Source: Durusdinium trenchii
Lineage: Eukaryota; Sar; Dinophyceae; Suessiales; Symbiodiniaceae
Reading direction: 5' to 3'
Length of the DNA stretch: 64,000 nt
Assembly (NCBI GenBank): GCA_963970005.1
Contig: CAXAMN010005369.1
Location: forward strand, 102,881 to 166,880
A program made the position numbers and the translations under genes. The notes beneath the pieces were generated by a model, which was not told the DNA's origin, did no database searches, and saw nothing but the letters and a program-made list of their open reading frames with translations. Numbering within the stretch: the first letter of the stretch is position 1; the number at the start of each line of letters is the position of its first letter. Positions 1 to 12,059 of the stretch are shown here, in pieces.

Positions 1-499
1 TCTTAGGTTGGAGGCCATCGCTCTTAGGTTGGAGGCCATCGCTCTTATAAGGTTGGAGGCCATCGCTCTTAGGTTGGAGGCCATCGCTCTTATAAGGTTG
101 GAGGCGATCGCTCTTAGGTGGTTGGAGGCCATCGCTCTTAGGTTGGAGGCCATCGCTCTTATAAGGTTGGAGGCCATCGCTCTTAGGTTAGAGGCCATCG
201 CTCTTAGGTGGTTGGAGGCGATCGCTCTTAGGTGGTTGGAGGCGATCGCTCTTAGGTGGTTGGAGGCCATCGCTCTTAGGTGGTTGGAGGCCATCGCTCT
301 TAGGTGGTTGGAGGCGATCGCTCTTAGGTTGGAGGCCATCGCTCTTAGGTTGGAGGCCATGGCTCTTAGGTGGTTGGAGGCCATCGCTCTTAGGTTGGAG
401 GCCATCGCTCTTAGGTTGGAGGCGATCGCTCTTAGGTTGGAGGCCATCGCTCTTAGGTTGGAGGCCATCGCTCTTAGGTTGGAGGCCATCGCTCTTAGG
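1..499 (+). repeat. 21/24-bp minisatellite
   Basis: About 23 head-to-tail units beginning ggttggaggcc and ending gctctta. Most units are 21 bp; variants with an extra ggt or ata are 24 bp. Since both lengths are multiples of three, one plus-strand frame stays open through the whole array (8-553) and would encode LEAIALR repeats. There is no start context, splice site or non-repeat domain, so I read this as a satellite, not a gene. The array touches the left edge of the window, so its full length is unknown. Confidence 0.95.
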
Positions 500-2390
500 C
501 TCTCTCGCTCTCTTTTTCTGAGTCCATATTGTTGCGCGTCCCTGAGGTCTTAAGAAGAACAGCTATTCAGATGTTGCCTGTTCCGGATCGTGGGGCCGAC
601 GTCCGGAGCCTGGGGCGGCGCCCGGGCCCCAAGTGGGCTATAAGATATAGTCTGGAGCCACTCCCTTGTCTGAGCTGGCCAAACACGCCGTAAAGGCTCC
701 ACGACAATGGCTTTCCTATGCTTTCCTCCCGCACCCACTTCATGTCGAGCTGCAGTGCTCTGGGTCATTCTCCTCACGCACCGCCACATGCCTGAGAATC
801 AGCGAGTCAGCAGCGAAGTTCTTGACAAGTCCACTAGACTTGACCTGGACAGGTGAATCTGCTTGGAAGCATCTTGGCATTGGATGATCATGGGGAATGC
901 TTCTTCATGAGGTGATCATCTGTGCTTTGTCTCCATGGTGATATGTTATTGTCACAATATGCTATGTTCATGACCCCTTGCAACTTGCAATGCTTCAAAG
1001 CAAACGATCAAAGGCGATCATGCTGGAAACCTAGAACAGGGGCAGCGGCCCCTGTCGCTGCCCCTGTTCTAAATCACCGCATGCCTTGGGTCATTTGTTT
1101 GGCTGATTTGTCAAAGAACTGTCTCTCTCTCTCTCTCTCGCTCTCCCCTCCCCCTCCCCGTCTCCCTCGGATTCTCGCCAGCGGTTAAATCTTCAACTCG
1201 AATCTGCACACAGTGATTGATCACAACGTACCCTTCCAACAATTTCAACGGCGCGTGGCAGAAAAGGCAGCAGAGGCTTCTGTAACTGCGGCCTTTTTGT
1301 AACCTCAGCCCAAGAATCATGCGCGGCATTCCCACCGTTGGGGTTTTCCGAACCGCCCCCAATGGCCGTCGAACACCGCCCTTTTTGAGCTCCAAAATGT
1401 GAAGAAAAAGAACCTGGTGTGAATCCTCAAGTTGTCCTGATCAGAGATCTTATGCAGTTAATCATGTCACGGTATATGCAATGCTGAGTTCGGTAATTAC
1501 GAAATGCTGACCGCATTGGAATTGTTCCGGGGCCCCTTCGAACGAGAAAACTCCCCCTCAGTCCGCAAACCATGCGACAAACCACCCCGACAAACCGCTG
1601 TTGGTTCCGAGATCCTCGTTCTCCCTGCATAGGACCATACAGACCCCCAAATAGATAGAAATAGTAAATCCCCGCGAAAATGATCGAAAATGTGGAAACC
1701 GTGCCACCCTCAAATTGCGGGGACCACGAGATAGCTACATGATACTAGGAGGATCTACTTCGAGTCCCTCTCCATGTTTCGGCCAAACCAGCGTAAAACG
1801 GCTCGATGCTCCGAACCCGAGACCTAATGATCGAGGTCGGTTCGGCACCGTCTCGCGGCGTCGAGCTATGAGTTGGTCAAGGTTCTTGGAAGACCTATGG
1901 CCCATGTTGCAGTGGGCATGGAAAGACCTATGGAATGTGATCGCTTACTATAGGGACACACACACACACAACTCGCGTGCACCGTTGGCCCATGTTGGCT
2001 TATGAAAACTGTTGAAGATGGCCTATATATATATATATATGATGCGTTTGCCGTAGAAACTTCATGGGTTTTTGGACCTTGCACTGGCATACTGCTGAGT
2101 TTTCCTGGTCGGGTAGGTGGAAGCTCAGGTCCCCCTTGGGCTGCTTTTGTTCGCCTGGGTGGAGCCAACTCTGATCAGGAGTATGCAGGCGAACTGGTGC
2201 AGAAAAGTGTGAGAGAACTTACAAATGATGGTTTACAATCTAGACATGTGACATGTCTACAATGTCTAGAGTCTAAACAACACACCTTGCCCAACCTCTG
2301 TCCCCCTCTATTCTTCTACTGTAAAACTACTGCCTGGCTCCATCTCTTCCACCATGTGCCAAGGCGCAACTCTACAGCAAGTGCCCCGCT
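500..2390. other. Non-coding stretch
   Basis: No exon supported. It holds a CT-dinucleotide run (about 1120-1142), a perfect hairpin (1032-1071), a short AC run (about 1957-1970) and a TA run (about 2022-2040). Open frames here lack codon bias. Confidence 0.5.
1032..1071. repeat. Perfect 16-bp hairpin
   Basis: Two 16-bp arms (tagaacaggggcagcg and its exact reverse complement) are separated by 8 nt. There is no T-run after it and no gene next to it, so no terminator role can be argued. Confidence 0.9.
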
Positions 2391-2393
2391 TCC

Positions 2394-2510
2394 ATGCGCA
2401 GCCGGCACGGCAGAGTGGCCACAGCGATTTACATGGCCGGAGTCCGACCGAGTGGCGATCTGCTCGACTGCCCGTCCGGGGACTTTGGATTTGCTCCGCG
2501 GTTCTCAGAT
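2394..2510 (+). CDS. Possible orphan exon, plus strand
   Basis: A GC-rich open stretch whose plus-strand frame (…RVATAIYMAGVRPSGDLL…) has G/C-ending codons and no stop. I do not recognise the family. No clear flanking splice sites were fixed, and the strand is opposite to most exons of this window, so it may be a shadow of something on the other strand. Confidence 0.2.
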
Positions 2511-2944
2511 TATACTGTACAGTTCCTGACATCGAAACGCGAAGGATACATGGAAAGCATGCCCGATCTACATGGAAAGCGTACCCATAGATCTACAACT
2601 GCTACATGCACAGCCTGCTGGTTAGTTGTCGGAGTTGTGAACACTCCAAACTTAAAATGAAAGCTCATCGCTGAGACTGGGAGTGTGCACCGTGAAAATT
2701 CCAAAGGAAAACGCCAAACAAATCAAAAAGTGGAGCCAGCCAAGCTGCAATCACTCGTGTGCGCTGTGATGATGTCCACACCAACCACCAGCGAACCATC
2801 TGTGCCTGCAGGTAGTGAAAAGAAATCGGCCGATTGGCATGACAAGGAGACAATAGAACAAAAACAACGCACTGCTTGCTGAAGTTGTGCTTGCGGCGGA
2901 GTTGCTCCTTGTGACCCCTTGGTGGGGATTGAATGTGAATATGG

Positions 2945-3086
2945 ATCCTGCATGAAAGGTCAAATTCAATGGAGGGAACGAAGAAGCCCCCACTGACTTG
3001 AACGCCTGACAAGGTCTGAACCCAGTTGCTGCACCAAACTTCATCTGGTGGCAGGTTTCTTCTTGTGTACCCCTCCAATTTCATGC
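2945..3086 (-). CDS. Possible exon, unknown protein
   Basis: On the minus strand a pyrimidine-rich tract ending TTTCCAG is followed at 3086 by an open frame starting GMKLEGYTRRNLPPDEVW. The acceptor is of the AG|G type seen in the well-supported genes of this window. Function unknown. It may belong with the open frame at 3350-3128. Confidence 0.3.
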
Positions 3087-3127
3087 CTGGAAACAACACG
3101 GAAATGGTGTGTATCATAGTTTATCCT

Positions 3128-3350
3128 TCATTGCACAAATCCTCCATCAATTGATGCTTGAATCAGGTCCTCCCTGTCTATAGCACCAAAAACACCAGGC
3201 TCCCAACGCCGGGTGTTGCCACCGACCCGAACTTCAGCGGAGATGCTATCCATCTCACGGCGCCAATCCTTGTCCAACTCACAGATGAGGCAGGTGCTGT
3301 GCCCTGGGTTCACAGTCATTGGACTCAGTGTCTCCTTAGTGGTGCTGTAG
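3128..3350 (-). CDS. Possible exon, unknown protein
   Basis: Part of a 145-codon open minus-strand frame ending in TGA at 3128. The last 60 codons look coding (CLICELDKDWRREMDS, then GGNTRRWEPGVFGAIDRED), but third-position GC bias is weaker than in the named genes. No family recognised. Confidence 0.3.
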
Positions 3351-3599
3351 TTTGCAGGGAGTCGCTGGTTGTGTTGCGATGTGTTGGGATTCATGTGGGA
3401 TGTTTGATAGGACTCTTTTGGGGCGGTTGCGCAGAGGAAGGAGAAGGGCTTCCCTGCCCAACGGGCTGCAATGAAGGCAATGGAAAGACGGAATGAATCC
3501 TCAGGATCTCCACTCGAATCTCTTTTGAATAGGTAATTTCCTCGCGCTCTGTTGAAAGTACACAAAAATCAAACAGAAAAACAAGCAGGACATAGCCGT

Positions 3600-5560
3600 T
3601 GGCTCGAATCCAAAAGTCAAGAGAAAAATAGTTTTTTGCGGATTTCCATCTGAACCACTTTGGCTGTTGAGCAGGGGGTTCTGAGATTGGCACACAGAAC
3701 TGAACAATACCTTGGTCACTGGTACTTCCAGCGGATCTATACACGATGCACTGACATGACATGGAAGTGGAGGGTGCCTCAGAAGGCTACCTACGAATAC
3801 TTTACAAAGAGTGGGGCTTTCCACTTCCATGACTTGAATACGTTGATGTGTTTCAAAAGGCGTATAACTCCTTCACCACTGAGGCCTGATGGCCACCGTT
3901 TCATCTGATTGCCGCAAAAAGCAGAGGCACTAAGGGGGAAGCATGAATTTCGTCCATGAGGAACGATTCCATGCCCAAACACTCCATGGGATCGGCATAT
4001 TGACCTACCTTGAGGTGGTTTCAGGGGTGAACGCAGGTAACTATGCCATACGCGGAGTGCTTGGGTTTTGGGGGGTGGGTTTCAATGCTGAGTTCTTACG
4101 CAGCTGGCATCTGGAAACTCAGCGAGGGCTGATGACTGAAAACTGGTACAGTAACCCATCATCTTTTGTATACACATTTAATGTCATGGCTGGACCAGAC
4201 CTCCCCCCAACCTTTTAAAAAGGACAACAAACAAAGGGTGCCCAAAAGATAGAATCTGGTCAGGTCAAAGCTTTCGTTTCCATGTCTAGAATGGAAAGAC
4301 CCGAACGGAAAGACGTGGATTCCATCCATCTCGCAGATTCCATCTGTCTGACGAATCCTCTGGCCTTGTATCTCGAGCTTCAGGCATCAGCCCCCCCGTT
4401 GTATTCCAAGCGGACTCATTGGATTCACCCAAGTCGAGTGACTTGGATCCCCCAAGAACTCTCCAATGCGACCTCAGGTGGTCCTGGGTGACAAAATGGG
4501 TGAAGCCTCTAACCAGCGGAAAAGGCCCTTTTTGGCACCTTTCATCGTTTCATCCTTTTCGGACATCGAAGGCGGAGCACCTCAGATCACCCTGATTCCT
4601 GCAGGATAACTTTGTCCTGCGACGCTTGAAAATAGGGCGCAAGATCAACGATCACAGGTTCAGGAGAACATCAGGTCCCAGGTGCCAACAAACAAAAGGG
4701 ACACTCCCTGGACATTGGCGTTAGTCCGTTAGTCGGCTTGACAGTATTACAGTCCTGGCTCGCAACGAAGCAGGCTTCGCATAGAAATCATAGAAGTACA
4801 GCCTTTGGTCCCTGGTCTCAACCCTATTGAAAAAGTGCCGGCCATTGGATGAGCACACCCAAAATCCAGCCAGTCCAACCACGTATAAGCTACAACTTGC
4901 CTGTACAGTCTTGACCAGATGAGACCTGTCCAATGCAATCAATGTGAAGCAAATTCAACTCCTTCCCCACCCAAAAACTAGTTTCTGAACCCACCCGAAA
5001 CGGGTTGAAATGCTGAGCTTTCAATTCTGTGTCTGAGACAAGAATGATGTTCGCAAGTTGTCTCCTGAGCCGTTCAGTTGTGAGATCTTCCCACAACCAC
5101 AAAAAATGCCCAATCTCTGCACACCCATGCTCAAATGTCACGCCAGTCAACCTCGTGGGACGTTGGAGATCAAAAGATCAACTTCCTAGACCGAGTTCAT
5201 AGTCCACGTGGAAGAAATCCTCAGATTGATCGGCTGCTCCCAAGGGGGCTTTTCTTCCTTCCCAGGCGTCTCAGGTTTTTGGCGACGACTTGGACACTAG
5301 AACCCCACCAATCCCTTCCCCAATGCTCCTTGGTACGCAAAATATATACGTACTAATTTCACATGCATTCATATGCATTCTATATCATTTTGCATTATAT
5401 ACGTACAATGTATTGTATATTTATCTAGGTTTATCATTTATCTACATCTACATGACGGGGGGTGTGCATTCTAGGGGGAGACCTTCCAGCTGTCTTTGAG
5501 CCGATTCTCCTCTATTCTCCCTTCATCAGGGCCGGTCTCCCAGGGATCCTGCCACCTTCA
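3600..5560. other. Non-coding or unresolved stretch
   Basis: No exon firmly supported. It lies downstream of the last recognised sulfotransferase exon, so the final C-terminal exon or the 3' untranslated region may be here, but none could be chosen by motif. Confidence 0.4.
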
Positions 5561-5563
5561 AAC

Positions 5564-5641
5564 CATCAAAGCGTCTCGGAGGCGCTGCTGCAGTTCCTCC
5601 GACATGGGCAAGCTCTTGCAGGCTCGGTGGCGGTTCACCAA
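5564..5641 (-). CDS. Sulfotransferase C-terminal exon
   Basis: Encodes LVNRHRACKSLPMSEELQQR, fitting the family's C-terminal helix. The frame is open further upstream to about 5720 with Cys/His-rich codons that may be exon or intron. The donor is probably GTTTGA. The final exon was not found. Confidence 0.6.
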
Positions 5642-8600
5642 CTCAGCGCGCGCAGCAGCACACCGCGCGGGCACACCACGTGGGCAGGTGTGGCACGCAG
5701 CGTGCGCGGCAGTGTGGCCGTTTTAGGGTGTAGGGTGCCGAGCAGGACAGAAGAGGGAAATTGCCAAAGAGAATACCAAAGCGGTACACGTACACGGTCC
5801 TGGATGGATCCTGGGATCCTGGATTCCATGCCTTATGGTCATGGTGACCGAGCGACAACTAAGTCTACACATTAGGCTCTATACAAACACTGCTCAAGGC
5901 TCAAGCTGCCTCAATATCTCAGCAAAGCTGACGCTTCTAGTCCTCCGCATAGACATCAAGTCTTGATAAGTTTGCGACATTTGAGCACAGGTAGTGATTC
6001 TGCACCCTCCAGCGTATGCAGTGATTCTACCTAAGGAGGCTCCCTACAGTATCATTGCAGTTGCTCAATTACATCAAATTCCTGCGCGCAGGTGTCCACG
6101 GGCGAAATGAGCGTTCGCATTGCTAAGAAGAGAAAAATCAACGGTCGATCGACCATTGCACCGGGCCAGGGACAAGAGGTTCATACGTTCGTACAAGGTC
6201 AGGCCCCACCAAAGGACCATAACGGTTTATTTATTATGTGCTCAAGTAAAGGAAACATGCAGTTCTTTGCAAGCGAATGTTCCCTGAAAGGATCTATATA
6301 ATCTATACTATAATCTATATAGTGTAAACAAAGGTCCTTGTACGGAGAAAGTTGTCAATGGAGTCTTACATGATCTAATCTTGTTTGGATGCACATGCGA
6401 AGAAAAAAAAGGGAGCGTTGTTTGTGCCTTTGTGAAGCAGGGATAAACAGCTCAACACAATGAATCAAGCAAACCAAACATGTTCTCTAACACCCAATGT
6501 CACCCAAAGACACAAAAACGTTCTTTTCCTTGGGAGGGGGAGGGTAGCAAAAATCATTCCAAACCGGCTAGTTCTCGACAAGCAACTCCAAGTCGAGTCG
6601 CTTTCTCGCTCAGGTTGTGATACAATTTCCTCACATCATGCGTGAGACTTGGTCAGGAAGGGCTCTCACATCCAACTTACACACTGAGACAGGTCAAGCC
6701 TAGAAAGGTTGACAAGGCAAGGACATAATACAAAGGCACAAGAGGTGTGCTTAAACTGAAACCTACATAGCAAACTGATCAGGAGTTCCCGTTGGTCAGG
6801 GCAAATCATTGGCGTATCCTGCCCTTGTCAGTTGCTCCGCTGCTACGCAGAGAACGAGCATGTGGAACAAGGGGAAAGTCGGAAGTACAATCCTTGGGGG
6901 GAAAGCTGCTAAGCTAGATCCTACCTCACCACCTCCGTGCAGTCTAAACCAGTAAGCTCCAGTTGCCCCGGCCAGCATAGCACGAGCAAAGGTACAAAAT
7001 GCCAACACCTTCAGCTACTGAATGATGAGTCGCTCCTTATACTATGCGTGGATGTGTGTTAAAAATAGGGAGACCTCCCAAAGAACCCCTGGAAGAAGGG
7101 AAATAGACAAAAATCACATTGGTAGGGGGTCTGCCTTTTAAACTGCACACCATTGCACACCCATATCTATATACAAGGAGGGCCTGATTCGACAAGGCAA
7201 AGGTCAACCCAACCGATCCGTTCATACTGCCTCGCAAAGCTGCGCCAAGTGCCTTTCTCATCCTTTCTCGCGCCCCTTCCTCGTCGCGCCCCTTCCTCGT
7301 CGCGCGCGCAAGAGTCCCGGGCGCAAGAGTTGAGTCAGTTCCGTCTGCAGGTGCTCGTAGCGGACGATGTGATCGCACAGGCGGTGCCCGTCCAGAGAGG
7401 TCAAATAGTACCTAAAACACAACCCGACATGTCGCCGACTCCTAGGAGATGCCTTAGTACTCGATCTAAGTGATATATACTCAAAAGGAACCACACACGA
7501 CCCAACCAGTTGGTTGAGGATCCCCCCATATAGCCCATGTCATCCTATTTCAATACACACCCACACTTCCTGTCTTTTTTCAGAAGGTATGGACTAGTCA
7601 AACTAGTCTGTCTCAGCACCAAACTGAAGCAAACACCGTGGAAGGCTTTCCCGGAACCCACACGTACGTGACACTCCGATCAAGAGTTAGTCTTCAATCA
7701 TGATAGGACATAGCCGGGGAATCAAGTCCGTTCTCACCCTGCCGCTACGCCGAGCGGCGCTTGCGGCACGTGGTGGCAATCATCAATAAATGGATCGTCC
7801 CAAAGACGTTGCCTCCCAGAATGAGAGACGGACTGTCCGGGCACCAAACCGGCGCTCAGAAAACCCTCTGGCTCATCCACAGGCTGGCGTCAGGCCCAAG
7901 TGGAACAAAAGGTCTGCAGTCAATCAGTCTGCAGGATGATGATTTCATACCTAGGCAGGAACTGACCAGCTTTGCAGCATACTACCTCATCTACCTCTTA
8001 CAATCACTCTAGGCCGCCATGATTGCTGGCGATCATCACCTTGCAGAACGGAGAGCCCCAGTTGTGGATTACCAAGCTGCATGGTCTCATTCACATACTC
8101 CTCAAATTTGGCCGGATCGCACAAGTTTCCTGGAGGGCTTGGAAGCATCCCAGTTTTGTGGGTTCTGGTGCGAAAGCATATGGACAAAACATGAGCCAAG
8201 GGCCAAAACTCCTCTCTCTAGGGAAACGTCACCTTTCCCGTACCCATGTTACAGGCTTAGACGGCGCGTTACGAAGTTCAAGGGTTTTCCAGCCCAGACG
8301 AGAGGAAACGACAGAATGCTGCCACCATCTCGTCGAACGGTTTGCAAATGACGTCATCTGATGTCTTTGAATCTTCTATCGTGATGATTATATAAGTTGA
8401 ATTTGGAAGCTCATCCTTAAGTATAAAGTCAACAGACAATCCATCCATGAAAATCCATGAACATCCTTAAGTATTACTCAATCCATGAACATCCTTAAGT
8501 ATTCACAGAACATCCATGAACATCCATGAACATCCAGTCCCCAGTCCAACTGGGTCGTCCCAGAACGCGTGTCTTCTTCCTGAACGAACGCTGCGACTCG

Positions 8601-11203
8601 CGTTGAAGGGTTTTGGGGCGGGTGAATGGATGAATACCGCACTGGCCGCACTGATCCTGAAAGAATGTCCGAGCTATAGCTTTACCGCTTTTACATCGCT
8701 TTACAGTGCATGGCGTTGATCACACTCCAGGGCTTGCAAGCGCTTGACTCGCCAGCGGTGTCTTCCCTTTGAGGTGAGTCTTCGAAGACCGGTCCCGATA
8801 AGGAATTGGCCAAACTGAAGTTGTGAAGCTGACTGGGAAAGCTGGCCTGACATAGCAATAGCCAATAGCACACATGTGTTTAAAAACGCAGCCAACCATA
8901 TGGTGTCGCCAGTGCCAGTAGCCTACAGCCAAACATCTTAAAACATCCCTGGCGAGACTTCGGATGGCGGATGGCGAGACTTCGGGTGTGGTGTTTCAGA
9001 AAGCCCTTGCTCACTTTCTCATCCCCTAGGCATCAGACTCCTTTGGTACGCCGGTGCTTGGAGATGTAGAAGTACTCGCTCGTGAAGCGCAGAATGGGAT
9101 CACGGACCACGCAAAACGTGGAGCAGTTGGTGTAGGAATGCGCCAGCTTTTCATCGAGGCCTTCGTTGTTTTCCATGGTTGGACACAATTCACATGCAGG
9201 TCTTTGGACATGTTGGTCCGGAGTTCATGCCTCCTTGGACAGGACACGCATAGTGGATCATCCTTCCAAAGTTGGAAGATGACTGAGGTCTCTGTATGAT
9301 TCTGTATGGGAACCCATTGGGTGTATTTATTATACATTCTCTTGATGGAGTTGCTGGTTCGGAATGACCTGGTGCTGGTGCTAGGAATTATCCTCTAGAC
9401 TCTAAGGGCCCGCTTTGGCTGGGACTTTGATCCTCAAACCCAGCCGAGGATGACGGTCGACACGACACCACTGCGATGAACATGAATCACCAGGACTCTA
9501 ATGTCTATATCAGATCTAACGTCTCTCCATTCTTTGAATACTCTCCATTCTAGATACCAGCCGCTACAGGCGGACGGGTCACCTCCCTACATATAGGCGG
9601 ATACCCATATAGTCCAGCGGCCCGAGTTCTTCACCCCATTCTTCACCCCATCGATTCGGTCGTTGAGGTGGGAGGCAGAGACCGAAGCGGTCCCGGGTCC
9701 CAAGTCACGGTGACCACTACTCCCTCCCTCCCCGCGGTCCACATGGAACCCCAGTTTCCACGTCGAATGCAGCTTAGAGGAAAATGGTCGAAACCATCGG
9801 TCCAGTCCCATCAGGTTCCATGTTAGTTTGCGGGGGTGGATGTGGCAGGGGGAGTGGATGGATCAATGCCTTCACGGATTCGGTTAGGCCCCCCAAACAG
9901 CCGGGACACTGGGTGGATAGTGCCAAACACTGCAGGCGGTGGTCTTGCTTGGCCAGCAGCAAGCTCTTGAAATTGGAGTGGTTTGGCGGCAAACGGACAT
10001 GTTTGCGCAGCGCCTTGGAACGGGTCGGTTGACAGGTCAATGGGATTGACATGGATTGACTGGAGTTCATTTCTGGAAAACTCCGATTCTCAAGTATCCG
10101 GATTTGGACATCCTCATAACGATTCTCATCTCTTCTCAGCTTGGAGATTCCCCAATTGAGCTTTGGACCCCCCCCCCCCGCGGCATCAGGCTCCTGCCCG
10201 GGCGCAAGGTGCGGTCATTGTTGCCCCAATTGAGCTTCAAATGGAAGCTCAGTTGGTCGACCGAAGAGCCCGCTGTCTTGGGAATGTGAATGAATTTCAA
10301 ACAACGATTCCTTGGAGCAGCTGACATCGCGCACATCGACGCGTTTCGACTGGCTATATAAAAGGCCTCTGCAAAAGCTGAAGATTATGAATCATGAAGT
10401 TATGAGTCTGAATCCCACTTCGGAGCTGTTCCTATGCTTTTGGGGTGAAGGTATTCAAGGGCGATTTCTCAAAACTGGGGAACCTCAAAATTCACAGAAC
10501 GTATTGAACATCCAAAACGACTTTGACTCTCCTTGGCTTCTGCTTCTGCGGGTCTGCTTCTGGTAGATTCAAAAGAGAGCCCGGACCACTTGCCAAGGGC
10601 GCAGTGGCTGTCGTGCTCGCAGACTGATGTCCAACTTGGAGGTTGAGCGACGCCAACATGGGCAGCCGCTGACGAGGCAGAAGTGGTGGTGGTGGTGGCG
10701 GCGGCGGCGGCGGACTTGGAAAGCTTGGTGGTGTGGAGCCCGTTGGGAGGCTAGTCGGAGTGGCATTTTGAAGGGTGAAGAGCTTGATCTTCTGACGAAT
10801 GATGTGTTGTGAATAGACCTTGGATATTCAGTCAAGCACGCAAACATTAAAATGTGTAAATAAGTGTGTAAATAAGATAGAATAAGAAAACATGAGAAAA
10901 CGCCAATTCCACGAAAGCAATAAAGCTGTTCATGAGTCAAGTGAGGGTGGATCAATGTTCGTTACTAGAAAGAAAACCACCAAAAAAAAATATCCAAAAA
11001 AACGAACTGTTGGCTCCGGCCGTGGCAGTTGTTCTCGGATTCTTCGGGACCCGAGACCCTATCCGGAATGGAATTGCTTTGCCCCACAGGAGGCTGGGAG
11101 GGGCCCAAATCCATCCCACAAAATCCGAACATGCAGGAGACTGGAATGAGCTCAACCAACAACGGACCGCCGATGATCGCGAGGACCAGTAAAAGAGCTG
11201 CAC
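5564..11203 (-). CDS. PAPS-dependent sulfotransferase, multi-exon gene
   Basis: Predicted to transfer sulfate from PAPS to a carbohydrate or similar acceptor, probably in the Golgi. Exons on the minus strand: 11203-11008 (membrane anchor), 10310-10198 (KFIHIPKTAGSS, the 5'-phosphosulfate-binding loop), 9201-9050 (CVVRDPILRFTSEYFY, the 3'-phosphate-binding RDP…R…S element), 8129-8057, 7812-7738 (DDCHHVPQ), 7411-about 7310 (CDHIVRYEHLQTEL) and about 5641-5564 (SEELQQRLRDAL). This motif order matches the Sulfotransfer_2-like family. Codon phase carries correctly across A-B, D-F, F-G and G-H. Donors are GT and GC; acceptors are AG|G. At least one exon between 10198 and 9201, the start codon and the C-terminal end remain unplaced. 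Family assignment is firm; the acceptor substrate is unknown. Confidence 0.9.
7310..7411 (-). CDS. Sulfotransferase exon with IVRYEHL
   Basis: The acceptor TTTTAG|G precedes a frame with CDHIVRYEHLQTELTQLL, matching the family's C..I(L)RYE.L segment. The 3' border is uncertain: the frame stays open to about 7256 with Arg/Gly-rich low-complexity codons. Confidence 0.85.
7738..7812 (-). CDS. Sulfotransferase exon with DCHHVPQ
   Basis: Encodes QRLWDDPFIDDCHHVPQAPL. The (D)CH..PQ segment is typical of this sulfotransferase family. The donor is a textbook GTGAGA at 7737. Confidence 0.85.
8057..8129 (-). CDS. Sulfotransferase exon
   Basis: Encodes NLCDPAKFEEYVNETMQLG. The acceptor is CCTCCAG|GA. 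I place a GC donor after 8057 because it gives the correct phase for the next exon; a GT donor after 8073 would not. Confidence 0.75.
9050..9201 (-). CDS. Sulfotransferase exon: 3'-phosphate site
   Basis: Encodes CSTFCVVRDPILRFTSEYFY, with the RDP, Arg and Ser that bind the PAPS 3'-phosphate. The GT donor after 9050 leaves phase 1, completed by GA of the exon at 8129. The left (acceptor) border is tentative. Confidence 0.92.
10198..10310 (-). CDS. Sulfotransferase exon: PAPS-binding loop
   Basis: Encodes CLKFIHIPKTAGSSVDQL, the diagnostic 5'-phosphosulfate-binding loop. The acceptor is AG|G at 10310. The donor is probably GC (G|GCAGGA) at 10197. Confidence 0.93.
11008..11203 (-). CDS. Sulfotransferase exon: membrane anchor and stem
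   Basis: Opens after AG|G with a hydrophobic run (AALLLVLAIIGGPLLVELI) and then a Pro/Ser/Glu-rich stretch. This is the layout of a type II Golgi membrane anchor and stem. The GT donor at 11007 joins in phase (CA+G) to the next exon, which carries the PAPS loop. No start codon lies in the exon, so an upstream first exon is needed. Confidence 0.65.
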
Positions 11204-11862
11204 CTGTCGAGTTGAGCGAATCTGGCAAGTGCCAAACTGCAACTCACTGAGACTCGCCTTGGCTCCCATACAAACAAACATCATCAAAGCTACACAAGTG
11301 AGCCTGCGACCACGGAACTCTTCTGTACCTATGCATTGCTGAAGGATATTCCTGATTTTTGTCAGGTCTTATATTAGCACCCTAGTTTGGGTGGCAATTT
11401 GTTGCAGGCCCGGTGAAAACACTGAGCGGGCCTTGGATGAACTTGACCACATTCGTCATGCTCAGCTTCTCCCTATGACTATGAGGGACTCGTTCATCAT
11501 TGCCAACGGCAACGGGTTTGGCAATGCAAACGACCCTAGCGGAACCACGTGAGCCACTTGAACGACAGTACTCTACGGACTCGAGTCACGTGTGCCCACT
11601 GAAAGACCAGAGTCGAAAGGTCACGGAAGAAGTATGTGTTTGGTTTGCTGTGGCGTGGGCTGGTTTTTGCAGAACTTCACCTCAAAGCTGGCGCTGGCGC
11701 AACTATCCAGTGGGCTGGGGCCCGGCGGGTTCATATCCCATGACGTTTTGTGATGAGTTCACTTGAGCCAGTACGAATCGAAGCGAAGAGCTCCCATAAT
11801 TGTCTGTGCAAACCAAGGGTTCGAGTGATCAAACCTAAGTTTCTGTCCAGGAACACTTACAC

Positions 11863-12045
11863 TGCATATCCCGGCAAGAGGCCCCAAACAGTGATCCGGA
11901 TCGAGGGAGGTGAATAAATCATCGTTACCCCAGGGTCTTGGAGTCTTGGCTCGGCCAAGGCCAAGACCAACCACAAGGGGTCCGAAGGGCACTCGAAGCC
12001 AGCGGTCGTCTGGCAGTTCCAGCGCTTTTTCAGGATGACTGTCAC
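11863..12045 (-). CDS. Exon of unknown protein
   Basis: An exact 61-codon open block between an AG|GTG acceptor and a GTGTAA donor, with strong dinoflagellate codon bias (VILKKRWNCQTTAGFECPSD…). Function not recognised. It lies upstream of the sulfotransferase on the same strand, but its end phase does not match the 11203 exon directly, so it is a separate gene or an intermediate exon is missing. Confidence 0.5.
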
Positions 12046-12059
12046 CTATTCCGACGGCT

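Noticed and set aside
1..499. CRISPR-like array
   Set aside because: Units are contiguous without spacers, and the genome is eukaryotic.
11810..11840. tRNA gene suggested by ggttcgag
   Set aside because: No matching A-box, acceptor stem or cloverleaf could be drawn.
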